64,000 nucleotides of DNA from Lagopus muta (GCF_023343835.1 NC_064449.1:1240001-1304000); one strand, 5' to 3'. Positions 34,501-46,074 are shown, numbered from the stretch's first letter. Notes: generated from the sequence alone by a model not told the origin. Program-made: numbers and translations.

Positions 34501-37500
34501 TGTTGTACCCTTCAAAGCTCAGTGCAACTTTTAATGGCAGCTGGGCTGGCAATTTCTTTGAAGCTTGGCTCCCACCCTGTATGTTGAAGGCTGTCCATTA
34601 AAATAAGCAAATAAGATCATTTGGTTCAATGTAAAATGAATTAAAGTAAATTAAACTGCAGGAGCCATGTGGCCTGCAGCAGCCTGCATTGTTGTGTGCA
34701 CGTAAATGGCAGCTTTTCATTTTCACTGCTAAGGAATGACAGCTTGAGGGGGGTGGAATTAAAAACAAGGAAATAAATAATAAAAGGACATTTGCCAAAG
34801 ATTTCTGTTTAGGAAATCCCAGGTGCCTGCAAGTCTCCCATCCCCTCCTCATGGTGCTGTCAGCAATCTAAGCTGATATCCTGGGGAGCAAAGAGCAGCG
34901 TGGGGGTGGGGTAGAGAAGGAATAGCAGGACAAAAGAGCTGTGTAACAACCTGGGATGTGCAGGGGAGAAAGGCACGTACCAGGGGCACTGTTAGCCAGC
35001 AGTGAATAAATAAGTCAGAATTTTCACTGCATGCTCTGTACAGGTGCACAGCCCAGTTACAGGAACACAGGGAAGCCCGGAGCACGTCTAGAAGGCTGGA
35101 AATTCACGAGGAAAACAGTAACATTTGTTGAAAGCATAGCATGAAATTACTGTTTGAGTAAATACTTGTCTGTTCTGCTTGAAAGATGAAGCTAGACATT
35201 GCAAATGAGTTTAAGGCCGGGGTCATACTAGCATTACTCATGTGAGGTTTGTTCTATAGACTGTTCAAGTTGCATCAGTGGCAAATGTATGAACCAGCAC
35301 TGAGTGAACCTCACTGCATCTCTGGGAATGGCTGCTTGGACATTTTTGGTTGCTTAGTTTTGTGTCTTTAGTTCTGTTTGTTTGTTTTTTCTTTACTTGC
35401 CATCTCAGCAAATTTGGTTGGAAAAAACCTCAGTCTGTGTGACAGCCATTCTTTACATAACTTTGCACTCTGACTTTGGACCAAATGTCCAAAGTCAATG
35501 TTCGAGTGCAGCCCAAGTTCTCTGGTGTAGGGTGGTTACAGCTCTATTGTGGAAGCTGGTTTAATTTAGGGTAGCCCCAGTGCTGTTCTGTGTAAGAATG
35601 GAGCATGCAGATGTGTGTAGTTGTCATGTCACCACCTGTTTCTGTCTCTGTGAACAGCCCTGTATAATTAAACAATTGTTGTAAGGCAAATAAGCACAAT
35701 GGTTCAGGTTTCCAGCAATCTGCTTCCATCTTCCATCATAGCTCAGCACCATGAGATACCATGGCTCCGAATTTTGGGACCCATCCTCTCACTGGTCAGA
35801 CTGACCTGTCCTCAGTCACACAGAGGACTTGTGTGCAGAATTGTTAAGTTCCTTGAGCACCTAGCTCACCTTGCAGACTGCATTCCTCTAGAACAACCCA
35901 TCACACAGAACAGGTCCCACTGGATCACGGGGGAGGAGGAGCAGCTTGCTGCTGCCACAGCAATTCCTCTAGGCTGCAGCTCTTCCAGAGGCTTATGTTA
36001 AGAGGAAAGAAGCCCCTCTTTCATCCTAGGGCAGAGTATGATGAAACAACTAATTAAGGAGCTGGTATCGTTCCTTTCTTCATACTCATGGAAAAGAATT
36101 GTTGCTTGGAATGTTTGTGTCCTCTGGATGCTGTTCATCAAAAGCATGGAGGCATTAAAACAAGTTGCAGAAGGAGTAGGAACAGAAGTGGTACAGTACA
36201 AAAAATCCCCGAGTATGGTCTTCCTGTTCCTTGTCTGGTTGGTGCCAGAGTTAATCTCAGTCTCCTCCAGCAGTGTGTCTGAATTGTGGCTAGACAGGCA
36301 ATGGCCTGTCCTCTTGTTATCCTCTCCTTGAGGATCTTGGATGCTCTGTGGGGAAACTCGCTCAGAAATAGATTCACTCTGCTCAGAGAACACTGCGTTG
36401 CTCCTTTAGAGCCACAGGAGGTCTGATGGTTCTGTAAAGACCTCCCTGTGCAGCTGCTTTAAGAGATCTGTTGAAGAAAGAAAGAAACTGAAGCCTAAGC
36501 ACTGAGAAACTGGGACTCTTTCTTCTCCCTCGCAGGCTCTGAAAGTCACTGCTGCTCAACTTTAAAGAAAGCAGTGCTCTCAAGCACCTTCCAAGTTTTA
36601 AGTTCCCAGTTTAAGCTGTCTGAGGTGTGGCTGTCAGAGGTGCTGTACACTAACCATGAAAATCTCCTGGTCCTTCCAGACCCACTTTGGAATTGATTCT
36701 CATCAGCCTTGCCTGGATTTTCACCAGCATCCTCCATGTCACAGTGCTGTTTACTGCTCCTTCCTTAAAGTGTGATTTGAGATCTCAGCAGAGTCTGCTC
36801 TCCTCTGATCCAAACTGCCAGCAGGTCTTGAAGTGTTTCTAGCATCTTCCTGCCTCAGTATATGTCCTAATGCTGCTGGCAGCGGAACAAGTGAGACTTG
36901 GAACTTCCCTGGAGTGCTAATCACAACTTACAGTTGCCTCATTGCAACTTCTCTCACTTCTTTTACATCCCGTTTTAATTCCGTGGTGTAAAGCCTCTCT
37001 CTGTTTCCTTCTGTGGAAGCACATGCACACTTGTGCAAAGCCTGATGTCAAATGAGAGCCCAAAATCAGTGCTTGGTTAGCGTGTGTAGGAATTAGCATT
37101 GCTTCTGCAGCTGTAACTGCCCCCCTTCGCTATGTGCATATTACAATTAGTTTTTTAATTACGTGATTTCATGTTATTTTTCTGTAAGACCTTCATCCAT
37201 CAGCAGTGTGGGATGCTGTACGCCATGGTGCTTAGATTTATAGTGACAGGTCAAGGGGGAATGGTTTTAAACTGAGACAGGGGAGGTTTGGGCTGGATAT
37301 CAGGAGGCAGTTTTTCATCAGAGGGTGGTGAGGCACTGGCACAGGTTGCCCAAGGAGGCTGTGGATGCCCCAGCCCTGCAGGCATTCAAGGCCAGGCTGG
37401 ATGTGGCTCTGGGCAGCCTGGGCTGCTGGTTGGTGACCTGCACACAGCAGGGGTTGGAACTGGATGAGCACTGTGCTCCTTTGCAACCCAGCCATTCTGT

Positions 37501-40500
37501 GATTCTATGGGTTTCCATGAAATAAGAGAAGTCACCTGAAGGAGAAGCAGTGCTTGCCTTACCTGCAGTCATTGTTTCAAAGCAGATCCGTATAGGAGCA
37601 GTAATTGTACTCACGCTTAAGAGAACATACAATTCTTAATGTGGATGAAAAATAGCAGAAGTTCAAGATTTCACACAATTCAGCTCAGAAAACTTCAGCC
37701 TGGATAGCCAAGAAATAACAGAGCTGAAGAGCAGAAGGCAGAACGGAGCACTGAGTGCACTTACAGATGATGGGCGCTGCCTGCAGCGGCTTCCAGCTAT
37801 CAGAAGACTGTTTTGCTGCTGAAGTTGTGGCTAACAACCTTGTTTTGTAAGCTTCTGGCTCAGAAGATCACAATTATCCTCAGCACGGCCCTCTGCAGAA
37901 CCACTTCCATTTCCTTGGCACTTTCCCTAGCTTAGAGAAGGGCTGGTGCTGCACTGGGATGCCTGACGGGCTCTATCTGTAAACATTTACTGTAGCACTG
38001 ATTCTCTTCTCAGTGCTGCTCTGCTGCCCTTGTGCTGCTCTCCCCTCCTGTGATCGCTGAGCTGCACAGGGCCTCTCCTAAGGGCCGAGAGGTGATGGGA
38101 AGAGGCACAGTGCCTCGATTGGAAACCTCCCTGTGCTCTTGTGAGGGTGCTAAGCAGTCCTGGTACATTGCAAGCTGCAGGTTCACATCACAGCAGGGAG
38201 GAATTAGTGAAGCTTTGTCAAGGGTACAAGTTTTGTGGCTGGAAAACGTGGAGTTTTGTCACTCGTGGCACATTTGTTTCGGAGTCCTACAGCCGTTGAC
38301 CCACCTTCATGTGGTGCTGTGGGCTCAGCCACTTCAGTGTCTCAAAAAGCTTTGAGGGAGAAGAGTTCCAGCTTCGTCCTGATTTCAGCCTTCAGAGGAC
38401 AGATGCCCCAAAATCCATCTGATGCAATGGGAAAGCAAGCAGTGACCAGGGCCAGCCTGTCCTGCCAGGGAAACAAGGCCGAATGAAGGATGCTGAGCCC
38501 AGCAGGAGGACGGAGGAGCCGAGCAGCTGGCAGCCTGCAGCTTGCTGGTAGCTTTCATCAGCGCTGGCTGAGCAGGGGGAGGTGGGGAAACGCCTGCGTG
38601 AAGGGAAGGAAGCGGCAGTGCAGTCATGAGCAGGCTGCGACCCTCTGTCACAAAGGCTCCAGAAATAACCGATGATGGTATGGAGGCACGAGGCCCTCAG
38701 TGCTCATTTAATAAATTGCTTGCGTTCAGGCCCACGGATTGTCGCCGTTACATTTTTGCTCCGTGATGCCACCTGGGATTAACGGGGGGGGGGGGGGGGA
38801 GAAGAAGAAAACAGCCCAGGTCCGTTAGCAACTGCTGGTGTGACCTCACTCCCTGTCCCGGGGGGGATATGAGATCATGAGAATGCCAGAGCTCTCCGAA
38901 GGATTCGATTTGCTGGTATGGCCGCCGAGTGATCTCATCCCAGCCCCAGGGAAGGGCGCTGGCTGCTGCTGTCCTGCTGGGCGGTGGGGGTTCATCCCAC
39001 CCCACATCTCAGCAAACGGCTGCTGACCCGAGCTGACACCAATGATGACAAAGCTAACAGGGACAGCACAGCAAAATTCCAGGGGAATTTCCCCCTTCTC
39101 TCTGTGAGGATCGAATAGAAGCTGGCATTAAAACATTTCTGCGGTCTGGATAATGTTACGCTTTAAGCGTAGTTCTGGGCCCACAGCTTGAAGTGACTTG
39201 CTGTGCTGTCGCCACTTCTCCCTCTTAGGCCCTGTGGGACAGAAGAGAGATTGCTCCTTCCTGAGGCTGGGAGACCCCCACCCCTTTGTCTACGTTAAGG
39301 TCCTCAGGAGAGTTTGCCTTGCTGCATTTGTGGCATTCAATCCGGTATTGGGATGAAGTTTGCTTCAGCAACTCTTTGTCTGCACCTGCAGGCACAACTC
39401 AGCCTTTCCCTTATGGAGATAGGATTGCTTTGCAGAATCACAGAATGTCAGGGGTTGGAAGGGACCCCGAAATATCATCTCATCCGATCCCCCATCCAGA
39501 GCAGCAACACACACATTAGGTCACGCAGGAGTGCCGAGGAATTTGTTGCAGTTATTTTGCTTTTAGCAGACAACATCCATGGGAATCCCACAGTGTGTTG
39601 CGTGGAGACTTCTTTGATTTCTGGTTCTGAATCAGAGAAACAAAGGCATTGGAAAGGGGAAGGAGGAGAGGAAAAATGGGCATCTTAGAGTGTAATGTGC
39701 CTTGATGGTTCTTCTGAGCCAGTGTAGACATCCCAACAGCTGAGTGGTAAGGGAAGGATGCTTACACAATTAGATTCTTAGGGATGATCTGCAAAGCCAT
39801 CATGAAGATGGTGTCACCTTGCATATAAATCTCTGCACCTTCAGAAGATGTGTAGCTTGGAAAAGATCTGTCTTGTTTTCCTTTTCTCATTACTGTTAGT
39901 GTCTACATTTTATATATGTAAACCTGTAAGCCTTAACCCCTCCTGCTAACATGCTGTACAGGTATGCAAGAAGATCTACACCCATAACCTGCTCTAAAAG
40001 CTTCAGATTCACAAATGTAAAATAACAGCTGGATAAGTGAAAGAGCGAGAGGAACACAAAGAAACACTGCAGTTATCCTTTGTAGGCACCAGGTTAGGTG
40101 GCCACAAAGATAACTGCATCTCACGAGTCCTTGTGTGGGGTAGCAAACTGCACAGGTGAACGCAAGTCCTATAAGCTTCAAGCTTTGCACCTCTTAAATG
40201 TTCTTCTTTGGATTTCTTGATACTGATCACCTTTTTTTTTACAGGGGAAGTTTTATCTGGTTATTGAAGAGCTGAGCCAGTTGTTCCGATCCCTCGTCCC
40301 CATCCAGCTATGGTACAAATACATCATGGGAGATGACCCATCCAGCAGTTATTTCCTAGGAGGGATCCTGATCATCCTGTACAGCCTCTGCAAGGTGAGC
40401 AGCGCCTCGTTAACAGGCAAGAACAGAGCCAGAAGCACAGCTGGGGGGAGAAATGCACCTCTAGATGTTGCCATCGCTGGGCAGGAGGGGAAGCTGCAGC

Positions 40501-43500
40501 TTGGCAGCCCTGTGCTTCACTGCCAAAACATTCTGCTTCAGCACTGTATGGGCAGCGGTGAGCTGGAGGGAGATGTGTGACTGCTCTGCAATGTTGCATC
40601 AGGCTGATGAAGTCATTGCTGCTCTCTAATAGTCTTTATTCTGTGAAGGCTAGCAGAGAATGACAGCAGAGCCGTGGGGGGCCACTATTGGAAGAGAGCT
40701 TTGCTGTCTCCAGGCTTGTAGATTCAGCACCACGAGGGATTGCTGCAGTTAAGCTTTTCTCTCTGTCTTGTGAGAGAGAGCAGCTATTCTGTTATGCACA
40801 GCACTGAGGGCAGCAGGCAAATGGAAGGACTTCCAGGTCCTGCCTGGATAAGCAGGCAGTTCTCGCCCCATTCTAGGGCTGGCATCTCTGAGACAAGTCG
40901 AGGGTCTCAGTGACAGACAAATGCAACTGATGTTTTCTCAAAAATAACGAGGCATAGAGTCTGCCTGTACAATTGCAAGTGAATAGGTGTGACTTTAGGA
41001 AGGCATGTCACAAACCTGAGGTCTAGAAGTAGCTGTAAGTCTCGTTATGTCGGGGCAGGGCAGCAGCTGAAGCAAACAACGGATGCACTGTTATCCATTC
41101 CCCTGAGAAGGTGCAAGTAAGTCTGGCTTGCTGCATGTTCTTTTCAGCATGGGAAAAAGGGCCTGCGGGACTGAAGAACTGAGAGAAAAGTCTGAACCTG
41201 CAGAGCTGAGAGCTGGTGGGTTGCTGAACCATGTAACTATCCAACGATGGCTCATAACCCGAGATGAGCCTGCAGCTGCAGCTACAGGAGTGGGCCATGC
41301 AGCCCCTGCTGCCAGGGCAGGCAGAGGAGGTCATGGGAATCTGTTGTGTCCAAGACAAGGCAGCATGCTGCCAGAATAAGGGACACACGATGTCCACGTG
41401 ATGGACGGGGATTCACTGTGTGAATCTCCCCTGGGGAACCCCTTGCAAGGCTTTCTGGCCTTGTGGGGGTTCAGGAAGACAGATCACAACACAGGGACAG
41501 GCTTCAAGTGATCTGTCTGGCATCCCTGCTTGTACAAGAGAAGGGACGACTGCAGAAGGGCAGCTGTCCTGCACTTCTACATGCTATTTCTCTCATCTGG
41601 ACAAGTCATTGTCCAAGAGCGTTGGGGCCCTCCTGCTCCTGCAGAGCACAGGTGGAGGGACAGGGGCCTGCGTGTCCCATGTCAGCGTGTGGCAGCAGCT
41701 CAGCACAGCACGTGTGGCCAGGTTAGGAGTAGACCTGTGCCTATTGGAGACTCTGTTTGGAAATGAGAGAGGAGAGCAGGGAGCATGGTCCCAATGCAGG
41801 TCATGTAATAGTAGGTACGTGCATCCCATTTACCATCACAAGAGTTGCAGGTCTCCTTCCTTGCCGGAGACGCTGAAAATATACCCAAAGGAGTTCACAT
41901 TAGCAAAGCCACAAACCACATTAGAAAAACCACAGAAGCCAATTTGGCACTCAGACCTTCTGTATGTCTGGCAAAAGGCCAGGGCTCGGCTGGGGCTGCG
42001 TCCCCTCTGCCCACACAGAGCACAGTGGGAGCTGTTTGGGTGCTCTGAGCAGACCGTGTCAATGGAAACCTCTGATTTTTGTTTGTAAATAAAGGCATTG
42101 AGCTCTTATAGTTCTCTATCCTGAACAGAAGCACCAACTGAGGGTAGGAGCGATGCTAGAGGGAACAGATACCATGTGGTGTGACAGTGCTTTGAGTTCT
42201 GTCTCAGGCATGAACTCTTCAAACTAGCAATACTATAGCTGCTCTTCTGTTGACAGAAGTGAGCACTTGTTGGCTGTGAACCCAATTTCCAATCCACCTG
42301 CCAGAAGGATGATGGTGCAACGTAGGCTTCAGTGCATGGGATGTGAAAGGGACTTGTAGGACACGCATCTTTTGGGGGTACAGGAAACTGGAGGAAAAAT
42401 AAAGGAGGGGAAACAGGTTGGAAGAACAGGAGACATCGGAGCCAGAGCAAAGCCATTCACATTACAAGCAAAGCAGGCAGAGAAGGCTGTGGGCTGTGCT
42501 GTGGGAGGGAGCTGATCCCCATCCTTGTTAGAGGAGAAAAAATCTGTAGTAGTCGGCAGCCTCAAGTGCTAGTTGCTGACTGGAAGCATTACTGGAAGGA
42601 CCCTGGGAGCTCTTTACATGCTGACTGGAAGCATTATTGGTGCTTTCATTTGATTCCACATCTATTGCTCGATGATCTCATTGGCATTCCCTGCAGTGAG
42701 CCCACTTAATCATGCTCAGAAGAAAGCCAAGCCCAGGCATTTTGGTGCCTCCGTGCTGCTACTCTGCTGCCACTCCACACCTTCTGCATCCCTGCCCTCC
42801 GAGCTCCTCGCCCAGGTTACAAATGCAGGGGGCCTGTTGTGACATCTGGCCTTTCTCCTGGCTAATGCAGAACTGTTCTCTGCCCAATTATTTCTTCTTA
42901 TCTAGTTCATAGAGCCCTGCCAGCAGGTAGGGAAGATGGCAAATCAGATTAGGTTTTCAGCTGTTTTCCCTTTTAGTAGTGGTGCTGTGTCTTCTTCACT
43001 TGCCAGTGTCTCCTCTCTTGCTGAGCCCTATGTGTGTAGAGAGCTTATCATGCATCCTTTCCCCCACTCCTGTACTTCTTTGCCAAGCTGATAATATCTA
43101 CATCTTTCAGTCTCTGTTCAGAAGTCATTTTCTGCAGCATTACTTTCTGCCCTTTTCTGATCTGTGGGTGCTGGGAACTCATTCCCTTCCTGGCTTTTAA
43201 GGTTTCTTGAGGCGAATGGGAGCAAGCCAGCATCGATCCTGCTTCTCATTCCTCGTTCTTTCTGTTGATGATATTTAATCACTGCACTCCTCTCCAGCTG
43301 GACAGGCAATTCCCACTCCTTCCCTTCTAGCACCTGCTGGGCCCTGCAGTCCCAAGCTGTGTGGCAGAGCCTTGCAGCCCTGGAAATCCTCTTTTCCCCA
43401 CAGGCCGTTTCCAACCCTTGCACATTGCCCTCCCTCTCTCTCACAGCGGACTGGGTGTTTTCTGGCCTTATTTCTGGGCTTCGGATGGGAAAGGGTCAGC

Positions 43501-45999
43501 ATTAGGGTGGGCACATTACCCTACTGCAATGCTCTGATCTCTGCTCCTCTTTCTGCCTTGTGAAGTCTTTGAGCTGTATTCCATTGCTGCGCTGCTGGTT
43601 CGCTTTTACTGCATTCCATAATTTCCATGGAATGTTTTCAGCACTGTTCTTGCTTGGGATCTTTCCTCCCTCCAAGGATTCGTTTGCAGAAACCCTGCCA
43701 CACAGTTCCTGAGTCTCTGAGTTGTGTACATGCACATGTCCTGAAAAATATCTGCTACCAAATGTCTTTGTTGCAGTCTTTTGACATCTGTGGCCGTGTG
43801 GGAAGTGTTCGGAAAGCACTGAAGGTCCTTTGCACCCCCCAGGTAAGTGGTCATCGGTTTCATAAGTGGAGCTTTCTCACTAATGAGTGACAGAGTTGAG
43901 GATAGCTCAGTGTTACAGAACCAAATCAGAATTACAGAATCAAAACAGCACGTTGTCCATGGCTGGGTAAGGCAGCGTCCCTCATCGAGGAGGCTGGGAA
44001 CCCGTTCTGACCTCTGCCCTGTCCTGTTTGTGATAGAGAGGCTGCTGGAAGCCTGGACTGCCCAGTCTGAGTGGGAGCCCTGTGTGGGTGAACCCACCAA
44101 CACAGAGCTTCACAAAGCTGGCAGTGCTTTGAGCTGCAGGGCGTGAGGAAGATGTTAAAGCAGTGGATGCAGTGCCTGATGTGTGTTGCCATTCAAAGGG
44201 ATGCTGCAGCACACGGAAATTGCCCCCCATGTAGTGCTGTACAGTACTGATGTTCAGATCTGCTGTGATTTGTATTTTGAAGTGTTAAAACCAGAGATGT
44301 AGAGGAAAGGAATGTAACATAGTGGAAGTTTGTTGGAGTTCACCTTGCTTGTCCTGTGGGTTTGTCCTGGGTTTTTATCCTCAGCTTGTTTCCATTCCCC
44401 TTATGATAGTGTTACAGTGGGAGAAGCAACATTTACCTTCCAGACCCCAAAAAGGAGAAGTGGGACACCCCAGGTGCTGCTGTTCCCCTTCTGTTGTCTG
44501 ACTTGCTAATAGTAACGCCTCCCACCATCTAAACACCTCTGCAAATGGTGCTGAATTAATCCGTTCAGCTCCCTGTTGAGCTCATTAAATTTCATTATCA
44601 TTACTCCACAAGTGGAAATGCTAAAAGATGGAGTCGGCTCGAGGGGGAGACAAGGCAGAACACGGGATGCCAGGCTGCCCAGGTTCTGCATGCTGGTTCC
44701 CAAACCTCTCCTCCCCACACACAGTGGAGCAGCACCACTTTCCTTCCCGTGTCTTGCAGGAAATCTGAGTGTGAAAAGCACTGCGTGCATTCTCAGCACA
44801 AACCAGATCATCCTGAAACCTTTTGACAGTGTTATTTTTTCCCCCCATGGTTCCTAACAGACCTACGGGGCCCGTGCCACCAGCCAGCAGTGCAGTGAGG
44901 CAGGGGACATCTGTGCCATCTGCCAAGCAGAGTTCAGGGAACCTTTGATCCTTATGTGCCAGGTAAGACCCCAGCTTCACACATCACCTTCCCCTGCTGG
45001 CATTTCTGCAGCTAGGGAGAGGCACAGCCAGCCTAGACAATTCTGGCAGCTCTTGCTGGGCACTACTGGGTATAGGATATCCATTGAGTATGTATATATT
45101 GGGTATGTGCTGGGTATAGGATGTCCTATTAGATATATTCCCTTCTGATAGCCAGTGATTCACGACAGCTGAGCCATATGAACTCCACTCTGTAGGGTCT
45201 GATTACAGCTCTTGAGATGGAAAAGATCAGCCCTGCAGTCCCAGGACTCCCTGCTGGCAGTCCAGACCTTGGATCTGGAATGCAGCATGTTTCTGTCTGA
45301 CCCTTGGAGAGGTGGCAAGCCAATAAGCCTACTGAACTGCTGACAAGTTAGCAGGAAATTGGGACTGTGGAAGCTACTGGGAGCTGTGAGCAGAAACAAA
45401 CACTGTAAGGGGCAGGAGGAAGAAAGGAGGTTGTCTGAGCTAAGCAAAGGGTTGTAAACTAACCCAGTGCATTGGGGGTGGAAACAGGGTAAAGGAGAGT
45501 TAGGGTGAAAGCGTGCTTCTATTCTCAGTTATTTCATTAGAGCAAATTTCTTGGGCTCTTTTAATCCTTTCTAGGGATACAAGAGATAGAATAACATAGA
45601 ATCATAGAATCACAGAATTGCTCAGGTTGGAAAAGACCTTAAAGATCAAGTCCAACCACAACAAATACCCTCACCTCTGGGCAAACTGGTGTACTAACAA
45701 TGCTGGGATTTGTTTTTCCTGTCACCCAAGGACTGCTAGTTGGGTTCTCTTTCCCCGTGAACCTAAATGGTTGTTGCTGCACAGCCATACTGTGGGGCAT
45801 GCACACGTAGGGATGAGCACAGACCTGCTGCCCGTGTTGTGACAGCGCCCTTTTGTCTCTGCAGCACGTGTTTTGTGAAGAATGCCTCTGCCTCTGGTTT
45901 GACAGGGAGAAGACCTGTCCCCTTTGCCGTTCTGTCACAGTGGAAACCCTGCGCTGCTGGAAGGATGGCACCACCTCTGCTCACTTCCAGGTGTATTAA
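22464..45999 (+). CDS. RNFT2: RNFT2 (TMEM118), multi-pass membrane RING finger E3 ubiquitin ligase; nine coding exons
   Basis: Exons 22464-22546, 24950-25429, 26384-26460, 27961-28061, 30539-30692, 40245-40394, 43777-43842, 44861-44962 and 45865-45999 join with GT-AG ends and matching phases. They total 1348 nt, one base over a whole number of codons; the extra base sits in a G9 run in exon 2. Without it the product is 448 residues, against about 444 recalled for human. Domains: acidic/serine-rich N-terminus, histidine-rich segment (about 112-130), membrane segments at about 164-183, 188-203, 217-240, 261-279, 280-294 and 331-347, then a C3HC4 RING with ligands C388, C391, C403, H405, C408, C411, C422 and C425. 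RNFT proteins are ER/endomembrane ubiquitin ligases; mammalian RNFT2 has been linked to IL-3 receptor alpha turnover. The start ATG has a weak context; M13 (ATG at 22,500) is better placed. Confidence 0.93.
22555..22680 (-). mobile_element. CR1 LINE fragment next to RNFT2 coding exon 1
   Basis: Starts about 10 nt after the exon 1 donor: AATGGCCTGGGCTGAAAAGG then GCTGCCCAGAGCCACATCCA. The tail itself is lost or eroded. Confidence 0.85.
23075..23110. repeat. 36-bp near-perfect palindrome in RNFT2 intron
   Basis: Outer arms TGCATCTA (23,075-23,082) and TAGATGCA (23,103-23,110) enclose a perfect 16-bp palindrome CTTCACGTACGTGAAG (23,084-23,099), with a 1-nt and a 3-nt spacer between. Confidence 0.95.
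24950..25429 (+). CDS. RNFT2: RNFT2 coding exon 2, with apparent +1 frameshift in a G9 run
   Basis: Begins after TTTACAG and reads [20 protein letters not shown], then a Gly/Ser-rich stretch and a His-rich stretch to LLHMAGG. A run of nine G at 25,268-25,276 then shifts the frame: the direct frame stops at 25,293-25,295, while the +1 frame continues [20 protein letters not shown] and [20 protein letters not shown] to HKLG at donor GTAAGC. Eight G would restore one frame. The exon is 480 nt as given. Confidence 0.9.
25430..26383 (+). other. RNFT2 intron after coding exon 2
   Basis: GTAAGC to CTGCAG. Contains a 15-bp tandem repeat at 25,611-25,645 and nothing else notable. Confidence 0.85.
25611..25645 (+). 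repeat. 15-bp tandem repeat (CATCTGTGTCAGTCC), about 2.4 copies
   Basis: Two perfect consecutive units followed by a partial CATCTG. Confidence 0.9.
26384..26460 (+). CDS. RNFT2: RNFT2 coding exon 3
   Basis: After CCCTGCAG it completes a glycine and reads [20 protein letters not shown] then QVALK at a GTAAGC donor. It carries the second membrane segment. 77 nt, ends in phase 0. Confidence 0.95.
26461..27960 (+). other. RNFT2 intron after coding exon 3
   Basis: GTAAGC to GCTCAG; no repeat or second gene recognised. Confidence 0.8.
27961..28061 (+). CDS. RNFT2: RNFT2 coding exon 4
   Basis: After TTGCTCAG reads [20 protein letters not shown] then [13 protein letters not shown] and a split serine at a GTGGGC donor. 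Third membrane segment. Confidence 0.95.
28062..30538 (+). other. RNFT2 intron after coding exon 4
   Basis: GTGGGC to TTTCAG; T-rich stretch at about 29,681-29,740, no interspersed repeat or RNA gene recognised. Confidence 0.8.
30539..30692 (+). CDS. RNFT2: RNFT2 coding exon 5
   Basis: After CCTTTCAG completes serine and reads [20 protein letters not shown] through [12 protein letters not shown] at a GTAAGA donor. 154 nt; carries two membrane segments. Confidence 0.95.
33545..33995 (-). mobile_element. CR1 LINE fragment in RNFT2 intron 5
   Basis: GGGGCCTTAAAGATCATCCA, then CCCAACCCCTGCTGTGTGCA, GGCTGCCCAGAGCCACATCC, CAGCCTTCTCTTCTCCAAGC and AATTCTGGACCTGCTG: about 450 bp of minus-oriented CR1. 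Confidence 0.92.
35465..35509. repeat. Stem-loop (inverted repeat) in RNFT2 intron 5
   Basis: Perfect 10-bp arms GACTTTGGAC (35,472-35,481) and GTCCAAAGTC (35,487-35,496) around a 5-nt loop, flanked by outer arms GCACTC (35,465-35,470) and GAGTGC (35,504-35,509). Confidence 0.95.
37238..37512 (+). mobile_element. CR1 LINE fragment in RNFT2 intron 5
   Basis: Plus-oriented: GGTCAAGGGGGAATGGTTTT through GGCATTCAAGGCCAGGCTGG to the tail CCATTCTGTGATTCTATGGG. The inverse of the copy at 33,545, so the two could pair. Confidence 0.92.
38784..38799 (+). repeat. G16 homopolymer
   Basis: Sixteen consecutive G after AAC, followed by an AGA/GAA purine tract. Confidence 0.9.
39436..39530 (-). mobile_element. 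CR1 LINE fragment (short)
   Basis: AGAATCACAGAATGTCAGGG then GTTGGAAGGGACCCCGAAAT, the CR1 3' terminus in minus orientation. Confidence 0.85.
40245..40394 (+). CDS. RNFT2: RNFT2 coding exon 6
   Basis: After a T9 tract and ACAG reads [20 protein letters not shown], then [11 protein letters not shown] and a last membrane segment, ending SLCK at GTGAGC. 150 nt, phase 0 on both sides. Confidence 0.95.
40395..43776 (+). other. RNFT2 intron 6
   Basis: GTGAGC to TTGCAG. Contains a 222-codon chance frame (41,420-42,088) and a 22-bp duplicated segment at 42,574 and 42,619; no CR1 recognised. Confidence 0.75.
42574..42640 (+). repeat. Duplicated 22-bp segment (TGCTGACTGGAAGCATTAYTGG)
   Basis: Two copies with one mismatch, starts 45 bp apart (42,574 and 42,619). 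Confidence 0.85.
43777..43842 (+). CDS. RNFT2: RNFT2 coding exon 7
   Basis: After TTGTTGCAG reads [20 protein letters not shown] then PQ at a GTAAGT donor. 66 nt, phase 0. Confidence 0.94.
44861..44962 (+). CDS. RNFT2: RNFT2 coding exon 8 (first half of RING)
   Basis: After TTCCTAACAG reads [20 protein letters not shown] then [14 protein letters not shown], giving the first three zinc ligands (C388, C391, C403). GTAAGA donor. 102 nt. Confidence 0.94.
45592..45672 (-). mobile_element. CR1 LINE 3' terminus (short)
   Basis: ACATAGAATCATAGAATCAC then CAGGTTGGAAAAGACCTTAA and AAGTCCAACCACAAC: the last ~80 bp of a CR1, the least degraded tail in the window. Confidence 0.9.
45865..45999 (+). CDS. 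RNFT2: RNFT2 coding exon 9 (second half of RING) and stop
   Basis: After TCTCTGCAG reads [20 protein letters not shown] then [12 protein letters not shown] and ends AHFQVY, TAA at 45,997-45,999. It supplies H405, C408, C411, C422 and C425 of the C3HC4 RING. Confidence 0.96.
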   Translation, partial: HVFCEECLCLWFDREKTCPLCRSVTVETLRCWKDGTTSAHFQVY

Positions 46000-46074
46000 A
46001 GCCAACATATATCACCCAACAGAATGACCTGCATGGAGAGAAGGAAGACCAGAACATCTGCTGACCCCATGTCG

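Larger units (their letters stand above)
30693..40244 (+). other. RNFT2 intron 5, the largest (9.6 kb)
   Basis: GTAAGA to TTACAG. Contains three CR1 fragments (33,545; 37,238; 39,436), a pyrimidine-rich/TTG tract near 31,585-31,645, a stem-loop sequence at 35,465-35,509 and a G16 run at 38,784-38,799. No other coding exon was recognised. Confidence 0.8.
43843..45864 (+). other. RNFT2 introns 7 and 8
   Basis: Intron 7 is 43,843-44,860 and intron 8 is 44,963-45,864 (exon 8 between). Intron 8 has a TGGGTATAGGAT repeat pair near 45,067 and 45,111 and a short CR1 at 45,592. Confidence 0.8.

Noticed and set aside
38869-38938. Inverted repeat ATGAGATCA ... TGATCTCAT
   Set aside because: Only 9-bp arms 52 bp apart; expected by chance at this window size.
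41420-42088. 222-codon plus-strand frame in RNFT2 intron 6
   Set aside because: Low-complexity, no domain, no splice or promoter context, and lies inside an intron bounded by well-defined RNFT2 exons.
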